Below are positions 1 to 5,405 of a stretch of 6,216 nucleotides of DNA, in pieces (positions within the stretch are counted from its first letter, which is position 1; each line of letters begins with the position of its first letter). The notes under the pieces were generated by a model. That model searched no databases and was not told the origin of the DNA. It worked only from the letters and a program-made list of their open reading frames with translations. The DNA lies in the NCBI GenBank assembly GCA_030692905.1, contig JAUYBT010000125.1:1-6216 (forward strand), in the 5' to 3' direction. Origin of the DNA: Bacteroidales bacterium (GTDB lineage Bacteria > Bacteroidota > Bacteroidia > Bacteroidales > VadinHA17). A program made the translations under genes and the position numbers.

Positions 1-824
1 GACCATCAGGAGAAACTATAATTGATTATTCTATTTATGATGCTATCCGTGCAGGATTTGGTAAAATAGTTTTTGTGATAAGGCGTGATATAGAGGAGCA
101 GATAAAGGAGCGTTTTGTGAAAAAACTGAAAGGTAAAATAGTGGTTGACTATGTTTTTCAGGAGATCACCAATCTTCCGGAAGGGGTAAAGGTCACTCCC
201 GATAGGCAAAAACCGTGGGGTACCAGTCATGCAATCCTTGTAACTGCACAAAAGATTAAGGAACCATTCGGTGTGATTAATGCTGATGATTATTATGGTG
301 TGGAATCCTTTAAAATACTACGTGATTTTCTGGTAAATGATAAAGATCCGGATTGCTACTGCATTGTCGGGTACAAAATGGGAAACACATTGTCTGATCA
401 TGGCCACGTTAACAGGGGAGTCTGCAGGATAGGAGCAGACGGATTATTGAAAAATATTATCGAAACCAGGCAAATTGAGAAGACCGCTAACGGCGCTGTT
501 GCTCCAGGATCTGATGGAAAAATCCTTCAATTCACTGGTAATGAAGTTGTTTCCATGAACCTGTGGGGTTTTAAGCCATCGTGCTTCGATTTTTTGGGAG
601 ATGAGTTCAGAAATTTTATTAATAAAAGCGGGATGGATCTCAAAGCTGAACTTGATATTCCCACATCGATTGATAAATTCGTGAAGAACGGTGAAATTAC
701 AATAAAGGTATTAATGAGCAACGAAAGATGGTTCGGAGTCACCTATCGTGAAGATAAACCATTTGTAGTTAATAGTATTAATAATATGATCAGCAAGGGT
801 GTGTACCCGGCGAAAATATATTAA
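1..824 (+). CDS. Nucleotidyltransferase family protein (sugar-1-phosphate nucleotidylyltransferase-like), 5'-truncated
   Basis: The frame is open from the window edge (first complete codon at 3) to the TAA at 822-824, giving 273 visible residues. A GTG at 75 is only an internal valine, because conserved sequence (PSGETIIDYSIYDAIRAGFG) precedes it. About 25-30 residues, including the glycine-rich nucleotide-binding loop of this fold, should lie upstream of the window. Visible signatures are PWGTSHAI followed by NADDYYG, whose aspartates match the metal/nucleotide-binding position of NTP transferases, then a SMNLWGF segment and a C-terminal stretch with ERWFGVTYREDK. By family, the enzyme would be cytosolic and join a nucleoside triphosphate to a sugar phosphate (UTP:glucose-1-phosphate uridylyltransferase-like). 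The actual substrate cannot be read from the sequence. The gene ends 9 bp from the convergent gene at 834. The family call is firm; the exact reaction is inference. Confidence 0.88.
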   Translation, partial: PSGETIIDYSIYDAIRAGFGKIVFVIRRDIEEQIKERFVKKLKGKIVVDYVFQEITNLPEGVKVTPDRQKPWGTSHAILVTAQKIKEPFGVINADDYYGVESFKILRDFLVNDKDPDCYCIVGYKMGNTLSDHGHVNRGVCRIGADGLLKNIIETRQIEKTANGAVAPGSDGKILQFTGNEVVSMNLWGFKPSCFDFLGDEFRNFINKSGMDLKAELDIPTSIDKFVKNGEITIKVLMSNERWFGVTYREDKPFVVNSINNMISKGVYPAKIY

Positions 825-833
825 GTGCTTAAT

Positions 834-1049
834 TTAGAAACAAGACCTTTCACTGTCTAAGGTCAGTGCCGGTTTCTTTGTCGTAAAAAGTGTTTTACCT
901 TTTGCGTCCTGTCTGGCCCAGTAGCGACTTCTCGCTTCTTCCGGATCAGCTCCTACCGCAATATATATCTTTGTCCTGTGATTTATTACAACTTCCTGCA
1001 TTTTGGTAATATCAGGTGTCTTAAAAATGTTCGGTTTTCTTTCTTGCAT
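834..1049 (-). CDS. Small conserved-looking hypothetical protein, 71 aa
   Basis: This leftward ORF starts at ATG 1049-1047 and stops at TAA 836-834. I do not recognise a named domain. The product is soluble-looking and charged. It has KPNIFKTPDITKMQEVV near the N-terminus, then a segment GADPEEARSRYWARQ likely to be helical, and a Lys/Thr-rich tail. There is no signal peptide, membrane segment or metal motif. A TTG at 1055 would add two residues but lies inside a promoter-like -7 box (1053-1060), so ATG 1049 is preferred. The gene lies 70 bp downstream of the M23 peptidase on the same strand and could be read from its transcript or from its own promoter. It converges with the nucleotidyltransferase gene, with 9 bp between stop codons. 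The composition and the use of an otherwise empty 300-bp region suggest a real gene, and the sequence resembles small uncharacterised Bacteroidota proteins, though I could not confirm homologs. Confidence 0.65.
   Translation of the reverse strand: MQERKPNIFKTPDITKMQEVVINHRTKIYIAVGADPEEARSRYWARQDAKGKTLFTTKKPALTLDSERSCF
844..864 (-). terminator. Possible weak terminator hairpin at convergent 3' ends
   Basis: GACCTT (844-849) and AAGGTC (859-864) form a perfect 6-bp stem with a 9-nt loop, inside the last codons of the small leftward gene. On the minus strand the stem is followed by TTGTTTCT, a modest U-rich tract. On the plus strand no U-tract follows. Termination so close to the stop codon (834-836) would risk removing it, so this is a weak candidate. 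Confidence 0.2.
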
Positions 1050-1052
1050 GGT

Positions 1053-1060
1053 CAAAGATA
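1053..1060 (-). promoter_or_regulatory. Candidate -7 promoter box for the small gene
   Basis: The minus strand reads TATCTTTG, an exact match to the Bacteroidota -7 consensus TAnnTTTG, three bases before the ATG at 1049. No TTTG occurs 19-21 bp upstream, so only half of the promoter is present. If it is active, transcription would start at or next to the ATG, giving a leaderless or nearly leaderless mRNA. Confidence 0.35.
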
Positions 1061-1119
1061 GTCTAAATTATCGGGATTTCCGGTTTTCGAAAACAATAAT
1101 AAGAATCAGGTCTGAATTC

Positions 1120-2841
1120 CTACCAGGTAAAATCACAATTATAGAAGCTGATATTGTCCTTATTGTCAGTTACTTTCAGTGACAGATTATGTTTTGTTCC
1201 TTTAGTAATTCTTTGTTCATCAAATCTGTAAATCAGAAGGTTGTTTTTCTGATCGTATTCAAAAAGCGCCCATTTTCCATCGATAGTGGGTTCATAAGAT
1301 TTTATTCCTGAAAAATCATCAGTAATCTTGATTTTTATCTCCTTCTTTTCAGTCAGTATTGCTCCTGAAGCAAGTCCATTTGCTGAAATAACCGGGGCCA
1401 CGCTGTCAATCCCGATATAAAATTTCCCAAAAGAGAGGACTTCAGCTGTGAGATTCCCTTCAGACCAGGTGCTGTTCATTGCACTCTTTTTCTGATCATC
1501 GCCCAGCTGAACTATCAGCATCTTTGATTCTTTCCCGGCAGGAATAATACCGGGTTTTATTGAAAGTGTATAAGCTTTATGAACCGGAGTAAACTTATTA
1601 TTTACATAATGTAAATCCGATAACATCTCTTTGGTACCTGTTGTGTTTTTATAAGCAAAGTATAAAGTATCATAGAGAGCTCCAGCAGGAATAATGACCG
1701 AGATATTCTCTGAGACGAATTTATTGCTTCTGTTAAACGGCATTAATTTCAGGTTTTTATCAATCGTTCCTGCAACATCCTGTGATTTTGCTGATTGTGC
1801 CTTTACATTAAATGATAATGACGATTTATTATTATGAATATCTGTCACAGTAATTTCAGCATGATGTGTTTTGTCGTCATTGAAATTGAATATTCCCCTG
1901 TTAACGGCATCCTTATAAACACTCAGCTTATCGTTCGGCAGTATAAATGTTCTTTCGATATAAATGTTTTCTTTAAGATATGTCTCATAATCTATATGAC
2001 TGTTAATGAACCTTGATTCATTGAATGAAAAACCGTCCATAACATATTTAAAAACGGTTATGCTGTCAATCGCCAGTTCTATTGAATAGACTGCACATTT
2101 ATTATAACTGTTATTCAGCAGATCGAATGATTTTATTCCGAATCCTGCAGGTCCGCTGATAATGATTCCGTTTTCAGCAGGGATATAATAATTGCCATGT
2201 CCGCCGGAAACATTTATCTTTTTGATTGAATTCTGGTTGTTAATTACCGTATGGCTGTTAATCGGGTAAATTACAAGCTTTTCAATGACAGGTTCTATAT
2301 TGTCTCCCGTACCAAATTCAAATAATAGCGGATTAACGGGTAATTCACTGTCTGATTTTCTGATTTCATAGTGAAGGTGAGGGCCTGCAGAACTGCCTGA
2401 ATTCCCCGACCAGGCGATCAGCTCGCCCTGCTTGACAGGGAATTTTTCTTTTTCAGGAAACAAAGTAACGAGGTAACTCCTTTTTTCATATTGCCGGGCT
2501 TTGACATAATCCTCAATCTCAGGAATAAATTTATCAAGGTGACCATATACTGTTGAATAACCTGAGGAATGTCTGACGTACAGAGCTTTGCCAAAACCTC
2601 CGGGTGAAACGCTGATCCTGTAAACATATCCGTTTGCTGCGGCAAAAACTTCTTTTCCTGTAACACCCTGTGTTTTAATGTCAAGCCCCGAATGGAAATG
2701 GTCTATTCTTAATTCACCAAAATTTGAAGAGAGTAAAAGGGGTATTTTAACAGGAGATATGAATATAGATTTATCTTTTGGGTTGTCATATAATGTATTG
2801 AAAAATAATATACTGATAATAATAAATCTGGTTAAAAGCAT
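1120..2841 (-). CDS. M23 family metallopeptidase (LytM-type peptidoglycan endopeptidase), secreted
   Basis: The protein has 573 residues counted from ATG 2841. A hydrophobic N-terminus (about residues 2-18, LLTRFIIISILFF) suggests Sec export or a membrane anchor. The M23 domain spans about residues 44-175. It has HSGLD (His50, Asp54), GHLD (His101) and PHLHYEIR (His155, His157), which are the zinc ligands and catalytic histidine of LytM-type enzymes, and it ends in the usual NPLLF. The family cleaves peptide cross-links of peptidoglycan in the periplasm. The remaining ~390 residues are a beta-rich, Ig-like region of the kind seen in Bacteroidota M23 proteins, with DDFSGIKSYEPTIDGKW near the end. 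A TTG at 2874 would extend the ORF but lies inside the -7 box and upstream of the expected transcript start; GTG 2844 is the only close alternative start. The gene diverges from the zapA cluster, consistent with a role in growth or division. All metal ligands are present, so it is probably active rather than an EnvC-like degenerate factor. Confidence 0.93.
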   Translation of the reverse strand: MLLTRFIIISILFFNTLYDNPKDKSIFISPVKIPLLLSSNFGELRIDHFHSGLDIKTQGVTGKEVFAAANGYVYRISVSPGGFGKALYVRHSSGYSTVYGHLDKFIPEIEDYVKARQYEKRSYLVTLFPEKEKFPVKQGELIAWSGNSGSSAGPHLHYEIRKSDSELPVNPLLFEFGTGDNIEPVIEKLVIYPINSHTVINNQNSIKKINVSGGHGNYYIPAENGIIISGPAGFGIKSFDLLNNSYNKCAVYSIELAIDSITVFKYVMDGFSFNESRFINSHIDYETYLKENIYIERTFILPNDKLSVYKDAVNRGIFNFNDDKTHHAEITVTDIHNNKSSLSFNVKAQSAKSQDVAGTIDKNLKLMPFNRSNKFVSENISVIIPAGALYDTLYFAYKNTTGTKEMLSDLHYVNNKFTPVHKAYTLSIKPGIIPAGKESKMLIVQLGDDQKKSAMNSTWSEGNLTAEVLSFGKFYIGIDSVAPVISANGLASGAILTEKKEIKIKITDDFSGIKSYEPTIDGKWALFEYDQKNNLLIYRFDEQRITKGTKHNLSLKVTDNKDNISFYNCDFTW

Positions 2842-2871
2842 CACTGTTAATTTTTTATACTTACAGAGGTG

Positions 2872-2902
2872 CAAAGCTATACTTCTGGTTCATTCAGCCA
2901 AA
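2872..2902 (-). promoter_or_regulatory. Bacteroidota-type promoter for the M23 peptidase gene
   Basis: On the minus strand the -33 box TTTG (2902-2899) and the -7 box TAGCTTTG (2879-2872) are separated by exactly 19 bp. This matches the consensus TTTG-N19-21-TAnnTTTG of the primary sigma factor in this phylum. Transcription should start around 2868, leaving a leader of roughly 27 nt before ATG 2841. Confidence 0.8.
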
Positions 2903-2918
2903 CTATTTCAATCAAATT

Positions 2919-2949
2919 TTTGAAAATATCATTAACAATGTTAATTTTG
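2919..2949 (+). promoter_or_regulatory. Bacteroidota-type promoter for the coiled-coil/zapA cluster
   Basis: The -33 box TTTG (2919-2922) and the -7 box TAATTTTG (2942-2949) are separated by exactly 19 bp, again a full consensus match. The predicted transcript start is near 2953, giving a very short leader (about 13 nt) before ATG 2966. It points away from the peptidase promoter; 16 bp separate the two -33 boxes. Confidence 0.8.
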
Positions 2950-2965
2950 TCCTAAAGATTGTATT

Positions 2966-3259
2966 ATGTCCGGTCAGGGTTACGAAGAATTAATAGTTTT
3001 GAACAGAAAACTGGATGAATTGCTGAACCGATATAATAACCTGAGGACTGAGGTAGCGGAACTTAAAAACGGAAATGAAGGTTTAAAAGCCATGCTTCAT
3101 GACCGTGATGTTAAAATTAAAGAATTGGAAATTAAATACGAGAGAGTTAAATTATCAGGAGCATTGTTGGGTGAAAGCGAAAACGCCTCGGAAGCGAAGA
3201 AAAAAATAACAGAATTGGTGCGGGAAATTGACAGGTGTGTTGCTCTTTTAAACAGATAA
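2966..3259 (+). CDS. Small coiled-coil protein, ZapB-like, upstream of zapA
   Basis: The product has 97 residues. Residues about 5-66 form a continuous charged helix with leucine or isoleucine at heptad spacing (LNRKLDELLNRYNNL, then VAELK and IKELEIKYERV), typical of a parallel coiled coil. A short break (GALLGESENAS) leads to a C-terminal helix with the motif ITELVREIDRCVALLNR. I know this C-terminal pattern from unnamed proteins encoded just before zapA in Bacteroidota. There is no signal peptide or membrane segment, so it should be cytosolic. The start ATG follows a consensus promoter, and the gene ends 8 nt before zapA, so the two are almost certainly co-transcribed. By position, size and structure it is a candidate functional counterpart of ZapB, the coiled-coil partner of ZapA in Enterobacteria. 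That role is inference, and no sequence homology to ZapB is claimed. Confidence 0.88.
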   Translation: MSGQGYEELIVLNRKLDELLNRYNNLRTEVAELKNGNEGLKAMLHDRDVKIKELEIKYERVKLSGALLGESENASEAKKKITELVREIDRCVALLNR

Positions 3260-3267
3260 ATATTGCA

Positions 3268-3561
3268 ATGGATGATAAGTTTTCGATAAGGGTTAATGTA
3301 GCGGACAGGTATTATCCATTGAAGGTAGAACGGGAAAACGAGGAAAAGATCAGGAAAGCAGCCAGGATGATTAATGAAAAAGTGCTGCAATACAAGCAGC
3401 GGTACACCGATAAAGATGTACAGGATTTTCTGGCAATGGCTGCCCTCCAGTATGTGATTAAACTCACAGAAGAAGAGGAAAAACTTGACAAAGATTACCT
3501 CCCGGATGCCTTAAAAGAACTGATACAAAAAATTGATTCAGCTCTTGAAACAAAAGAGTAA
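3268..3561 (+). CDS. zapA: Cell division protein ZapA
   Basis: The protein has 97 residues. ZapA binds FtsZ in the cytoplasm and cross-links protofilaments of the Z-ring. The N-terminal part (residues 4-22, KFSIRVNVADRYYPLKV) matches the small beta-hairpin of ZapA. It is followed by EENEEKIRKAARMIN-like helix residues (22-36) and the characteristic KDVQDFLAMAALQ block (49-61). A final charged helix (63-97) would form the dimer/tetramer coiled coil. The length is close to the usual ~100 residues. ATG 3268 is chosen because the family begins just before the hairpin. A TTG-type extension to 3235 would overlap the preceding gene and adds unconserved sequence. There is no Shine-Dalgarno sequence. 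The 8-nt gap to the upstream coiled-coil gene suggests coupled expression. The 6S RNA follows directly downstream, an arrangement analogous to zapA-ssrS in gammaproteobacteria. Confidence 0.93.
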   Translation: MDDKFSIRVNVADRYYPLKVERENEEKIRKAARMINEKVLQYKQRYTDKDVQDFLAMAALQYVIKLTEEEEKLDKDYLPDALKELIQKIDSALETKE

Positions 3562-3590
3562 CAGCGTTCTTTTAAATAGGTAATTAATTT

Positions 3591-3786
3591 GCCCGCATTG
3601 TTTCTTCATTCATTTTTGAAACTCAACAGTTAAAACTTTGGAGCAACCCTTAGTTCAGGTAGAACAGGCCTCATCCCGATTCGTCGGGCTTCCTCCGGGA
3701 ACAGTGGACGTTCGAACTGGATTAGTAGCTCCAGCCATTCAGATATGGGGTTTCATAAAAGCTGAAGGAACGTTGCGGGTTTTTTA
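3591..3786 (+). ncRNA. ssrS: 6S RNA (Bacteroidota type), regulator of RNA polymerase
   Basis: The 253-bp gap between zapA and rny holds no ORF but folds like 6S RNA. The closing stem pairs CCCGCA (3592-3597) with TGCGGG (3774-3779) and, after one mismatch, TGTTTCTTCA (3599-3608) with TGAAGGAACG (3763-3772). The large unpaired central bubble is 3609-3637 on one side and 3735-3762 on the other. The apical arm pairs TGGAGC (3639-3644) with GCTCCA (3728-3733) and TAGTTC (3651-3656) with GAACTG (3714-3719), and includes a CCCGA-UUCG-TCGGG hairpin (3675-3688). Its length of about 190 nt is normal for 6S RNA. The RNA would mimic an open promoter and hold housekeeping RNA polymerase in slow growth. 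The place between zapA and rny supports the call. I recall the Bacteroidales-1 motif being reassigned to 6S, and this is probably that RNA. The exact 5' end is uncertain: it may be processed from the zapA transcript. Confidence 0.82.
3774..3786 (+). terminator. Rho-independent terminator formed by the 6S RNA closing stem
   Basis: The 3' strand of the G/C-rich closing stem (TGCGGG, 3774-3779) is followed at once by a run of six T (3780-3785) and more A/T. Its partner is 3592-3597, about 175 nt upstream, so the terminator works only once the compact 6S fold has formed. It lies 28 bp before the rny start codon. Confidence 0.65.
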
Positions 3787-3814
3787 TTAAATATATATAT
3801 ACTAAATACGATAA

Positions 3815-5380
3815 ATGATGACTTTAATAATAGGAACATTAAATTTCGGACTGATGGTTGTCTTTTGTATTTCAGCCCTCATTATAGGATTTGGCGCCTC
3901 ATACCTCGTCTGGCAACTGGCACTTAAAAACAGAAGCCGCAAAATAATCAATGAAGCTGAAGCTGAAGCAGAAGTGATAAGAAAAGAAAAAATACTTCAG
4001 GCAAAAGAGAGATTCCTTCAACTGAAAACAGAACATGAGAAGTTAATAAATGAGAAAAACAGCAGGATCGGACAGGCAGAAAGCAGAATAACGCAGAAAG
4101 AACAAGCTCTTTCACAGAAACTTGAAGAGACTCAACGCAAAAAGAATGAGGCTGATGCAATACGCGGAAATCTTACATCTCAGCTTGAACTGGTGGAGAA
4201 GAAATCTGAAGAGCTTGCAAAGCTTCATAAGCAACAGGTTGAGCAGCTTGAATCTATTTCAGGCTTTTCGGCAGAAGAAGCAAAGAACCATTTGATCGAG
4301 TCTTTGAAAGAGGAGGCAAAGACAGGAGCAATGTCTTATGTTAACGAAATCCTTGATGAAGCAAAGATGACTGCAAACAAAGAGGCTAAAAGAATTGTGG
4401 TTCAGACAATTCAGAGAGTTGCCGCAGAGAATGCGATTGAGAATGCTGTGACCGTATTTCACATTGAGTCGGACGAAATGAAAGGCCGTATAATTGGTCG
4501 CGAAGGCCGTAATATACGAGCCCTCGAGGCAGCTACAGGAGTTGAGATAATTGTAGATGATACCCCCGAAGCTATAGTCCTTTCAGCATTTGACCCGATA
4601 AGAAGGGAAGTTGCCCGTCTTGCTCTGCATCAACTTGTTACCGATGGAAGGATACATCCGGCGAGGATTGAAGAGATGGTTGAAAAAACAAGAAAACAGG
4701 TTGAGGAGGAGATACTTGAGATAGGAAAAAGAACCACTATTGACCTGGGTATTCATGGATTACACCCTGAACTTATAAGGTTGATCGGGAAGATGAAATA
4801 CAGATCATCTTATGGTCAGAACCTGCTGATGCATTCACGTGAAGTGGCAAACCTCTGTTCTATTATGGCAGCAGAACTTGGCCTGAATCCTAAACTTGCA
4901 AAAAGAGCAGGACTTCTTCACGATATCGGCAAAGTGCCGGATGATGAACCGGAATTGCCACATGCCATTTTAGGAATGAAAATGGCTGAAAAATATAAGG
5001 AGAAACCAGAGATCTGTAATGCTATCGGTTCTCACCACGATGAAACAGAGATGACAACACTTATCGCACCTATTGTTCAGGTTTGCGATGCTATATCAGG
5101 TGCCCGCCCCGGTGCACGGCGTGAGGTTGTGGAATCATATATTAAAAGATTGAAAGAACTTGAATCACTGGCACTTCAGTACCCCGGTGTGATGAAAACT
5201 TATGCTATACAGGCAGGAAGAGAACTTCGTGTTATTGTCGGAGCTGAAAAAGTCACTGATAAAGAGGCTGAAGGACTTTCATTTGAAATTGCACGAAAGA
5301 TCCAGAACGAAATGACCTATCCGGGCCAGATAAAAATTACTGTTATCCGTGAAACACGAGCGGTAAATTACGCCAAATAG
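3815..5380 (+). CDS. rny: Ribonuclease Y (membrane-anchored endoribonuclease)
   Basis: The protein has 521 residues, the usual RNase Y length. RNase Y makes initiating endonucleolytic cuts in mRNA at the inner face of the membrane. Order of parts: N-terminal transmembrane helix (about 10-34); long charged coiled coil (about 40-200, rich in Glu/Lys/Gln/Ala); KH RNA-binding domain (about 213-275) with GRIIGREGRNIR at 224-235; HD phosphohydrolase domain (about 335-430) with His340, the His369-Asp370 pair in LLHDIGK, HH at 407-408 and Asp425 in VCDAISGARPGARR; and the conserved C-terminal tail ending after YPGQIKITVIRE. All expected metal ligands are present. Two ATGs in tandem (3815, 3818) could both serve, and no Shine-Dalgarno sequence precedes either. 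I see no consensus promoter in the 28 bp after the 6S terminator, so expression may rely on read-through or a non-consensus promoter. The stop codon is 23 nt before the epimerase gene. Confidence 0.97.
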   Translation: MMTLIIGTLNFGLMVVFCISALIIGFGASYLVWQLALKNRSRKIINEAEAEAEVIRKEKILQAKERFLQLKTEHEKLINEKNSRIGQAESRITQKEQALSQKLEETQRKKNEADAIRGNLTSQLELVEKKSEELAKLHKQQVEQLESISGFSAEEAKNHLIESLKEEAKTGAMSYVNEILDEAKMTANKEAKRIVVQTIQRVAAENAIENAVTVFHIESDEMKGRIIGREGRNIRALEAATGVEIIVDDTPEAIVLSAFDPIRREVARLALHQLVTDGRIHPARIEEMVEKTRKQVEEEILEIGKRTTIDLGIHGLHPELIRLIGKMKYRSSYGQNLLMHSREVANLCSIMAAELGLNPKLAKRAGLLHDIGKVPDDEPELPHAILGMKMAEKYKEKPEICNAIGSHHDETEMTTLIAPIVQVCDAISGARPGARREVVESYIKRLKELESLALQYPGVMKTYAIQAGRELRVIVGAEKVTDKEAEGLSFEIARKIQNEMTYPGQIKITVIRETRAVNYAK

Positions 5381-5384
5381 GCTG

Positions 5385-5405
5385 ATTGAAAATTTGAGTT
5401 TCAAT
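5385..5405 (+). repeat. Inverted repeat overlapping the wecB start codon
   Basis: ATTGAAA (5385-5391) and TTTCAAT (5399-5405) form a perfect 7-bp inverted repeat with a 7-nt loop. It fills the gap between rny and wecB, and its right arm includes the A and T of the wecB ATG. As RNA it would be a weak A/U-rich hairpin hiding the start codon. It is too A/T-rich to be a standard terminator. Function is unknown, and it could be chance. Confidence 0.3.

Noticed and set aside
1083..1094. 12-bp perfect palindrome GTTTTCGAAAAC between the M23 gene and the small leftward gene.
   Set aside because: As an RNA hairpin it would have almost no loop and mostly A-U pairs, with no U-tract on the minus strand. 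It could be an operator, but nothing else supports that.
2418..2684. Second minus-strand ORF of 88 codons inside the M23 gene.
   Set aside because: It is an alternate frame over the conserved peptidase domain, with no domain features of its own.
2842..2874. Longer M23 peptidase starting at TTG 2874.
   Set aside because: The TTG is part of the -7 promoter box and lies upstream of the expected transcript start; ATG 2841 gives a normal hydrophobic leader.
3235..3267. Longer ZapA starting at 3235.
   Set aside because: It overlaps the end of the coiled-coil gene and adds residues not expected in ZapA; ATG 3268 starts right before the conserved hairpin.
3097..3390. Antisense ORF of 97 codons across the coiled-coil/zapA junction.
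   Set aside because: It lies opposite two well-supported genes, its product looks like a random Phe/Ser/Ile-rich reading, and no promoter precedes it.
3584..3591. TTAATTTG just before the 6S RNA as a dedicated ssrS promoter.
   Set aside because: It is one base off TAnnTTTG, has no TTTG 19-21 bp upstream, and would start the RNA inside the 5' strand of the closing stem that forms the terminator.
3791..3801. Alternating AT repeat before rny as a promoter or slippage-prone switch.
   Set aside because: The repeat is short (11 bp), outside any coding frame, and does not match the -7 consensus; simple A/T-rich leader sequence explains it.
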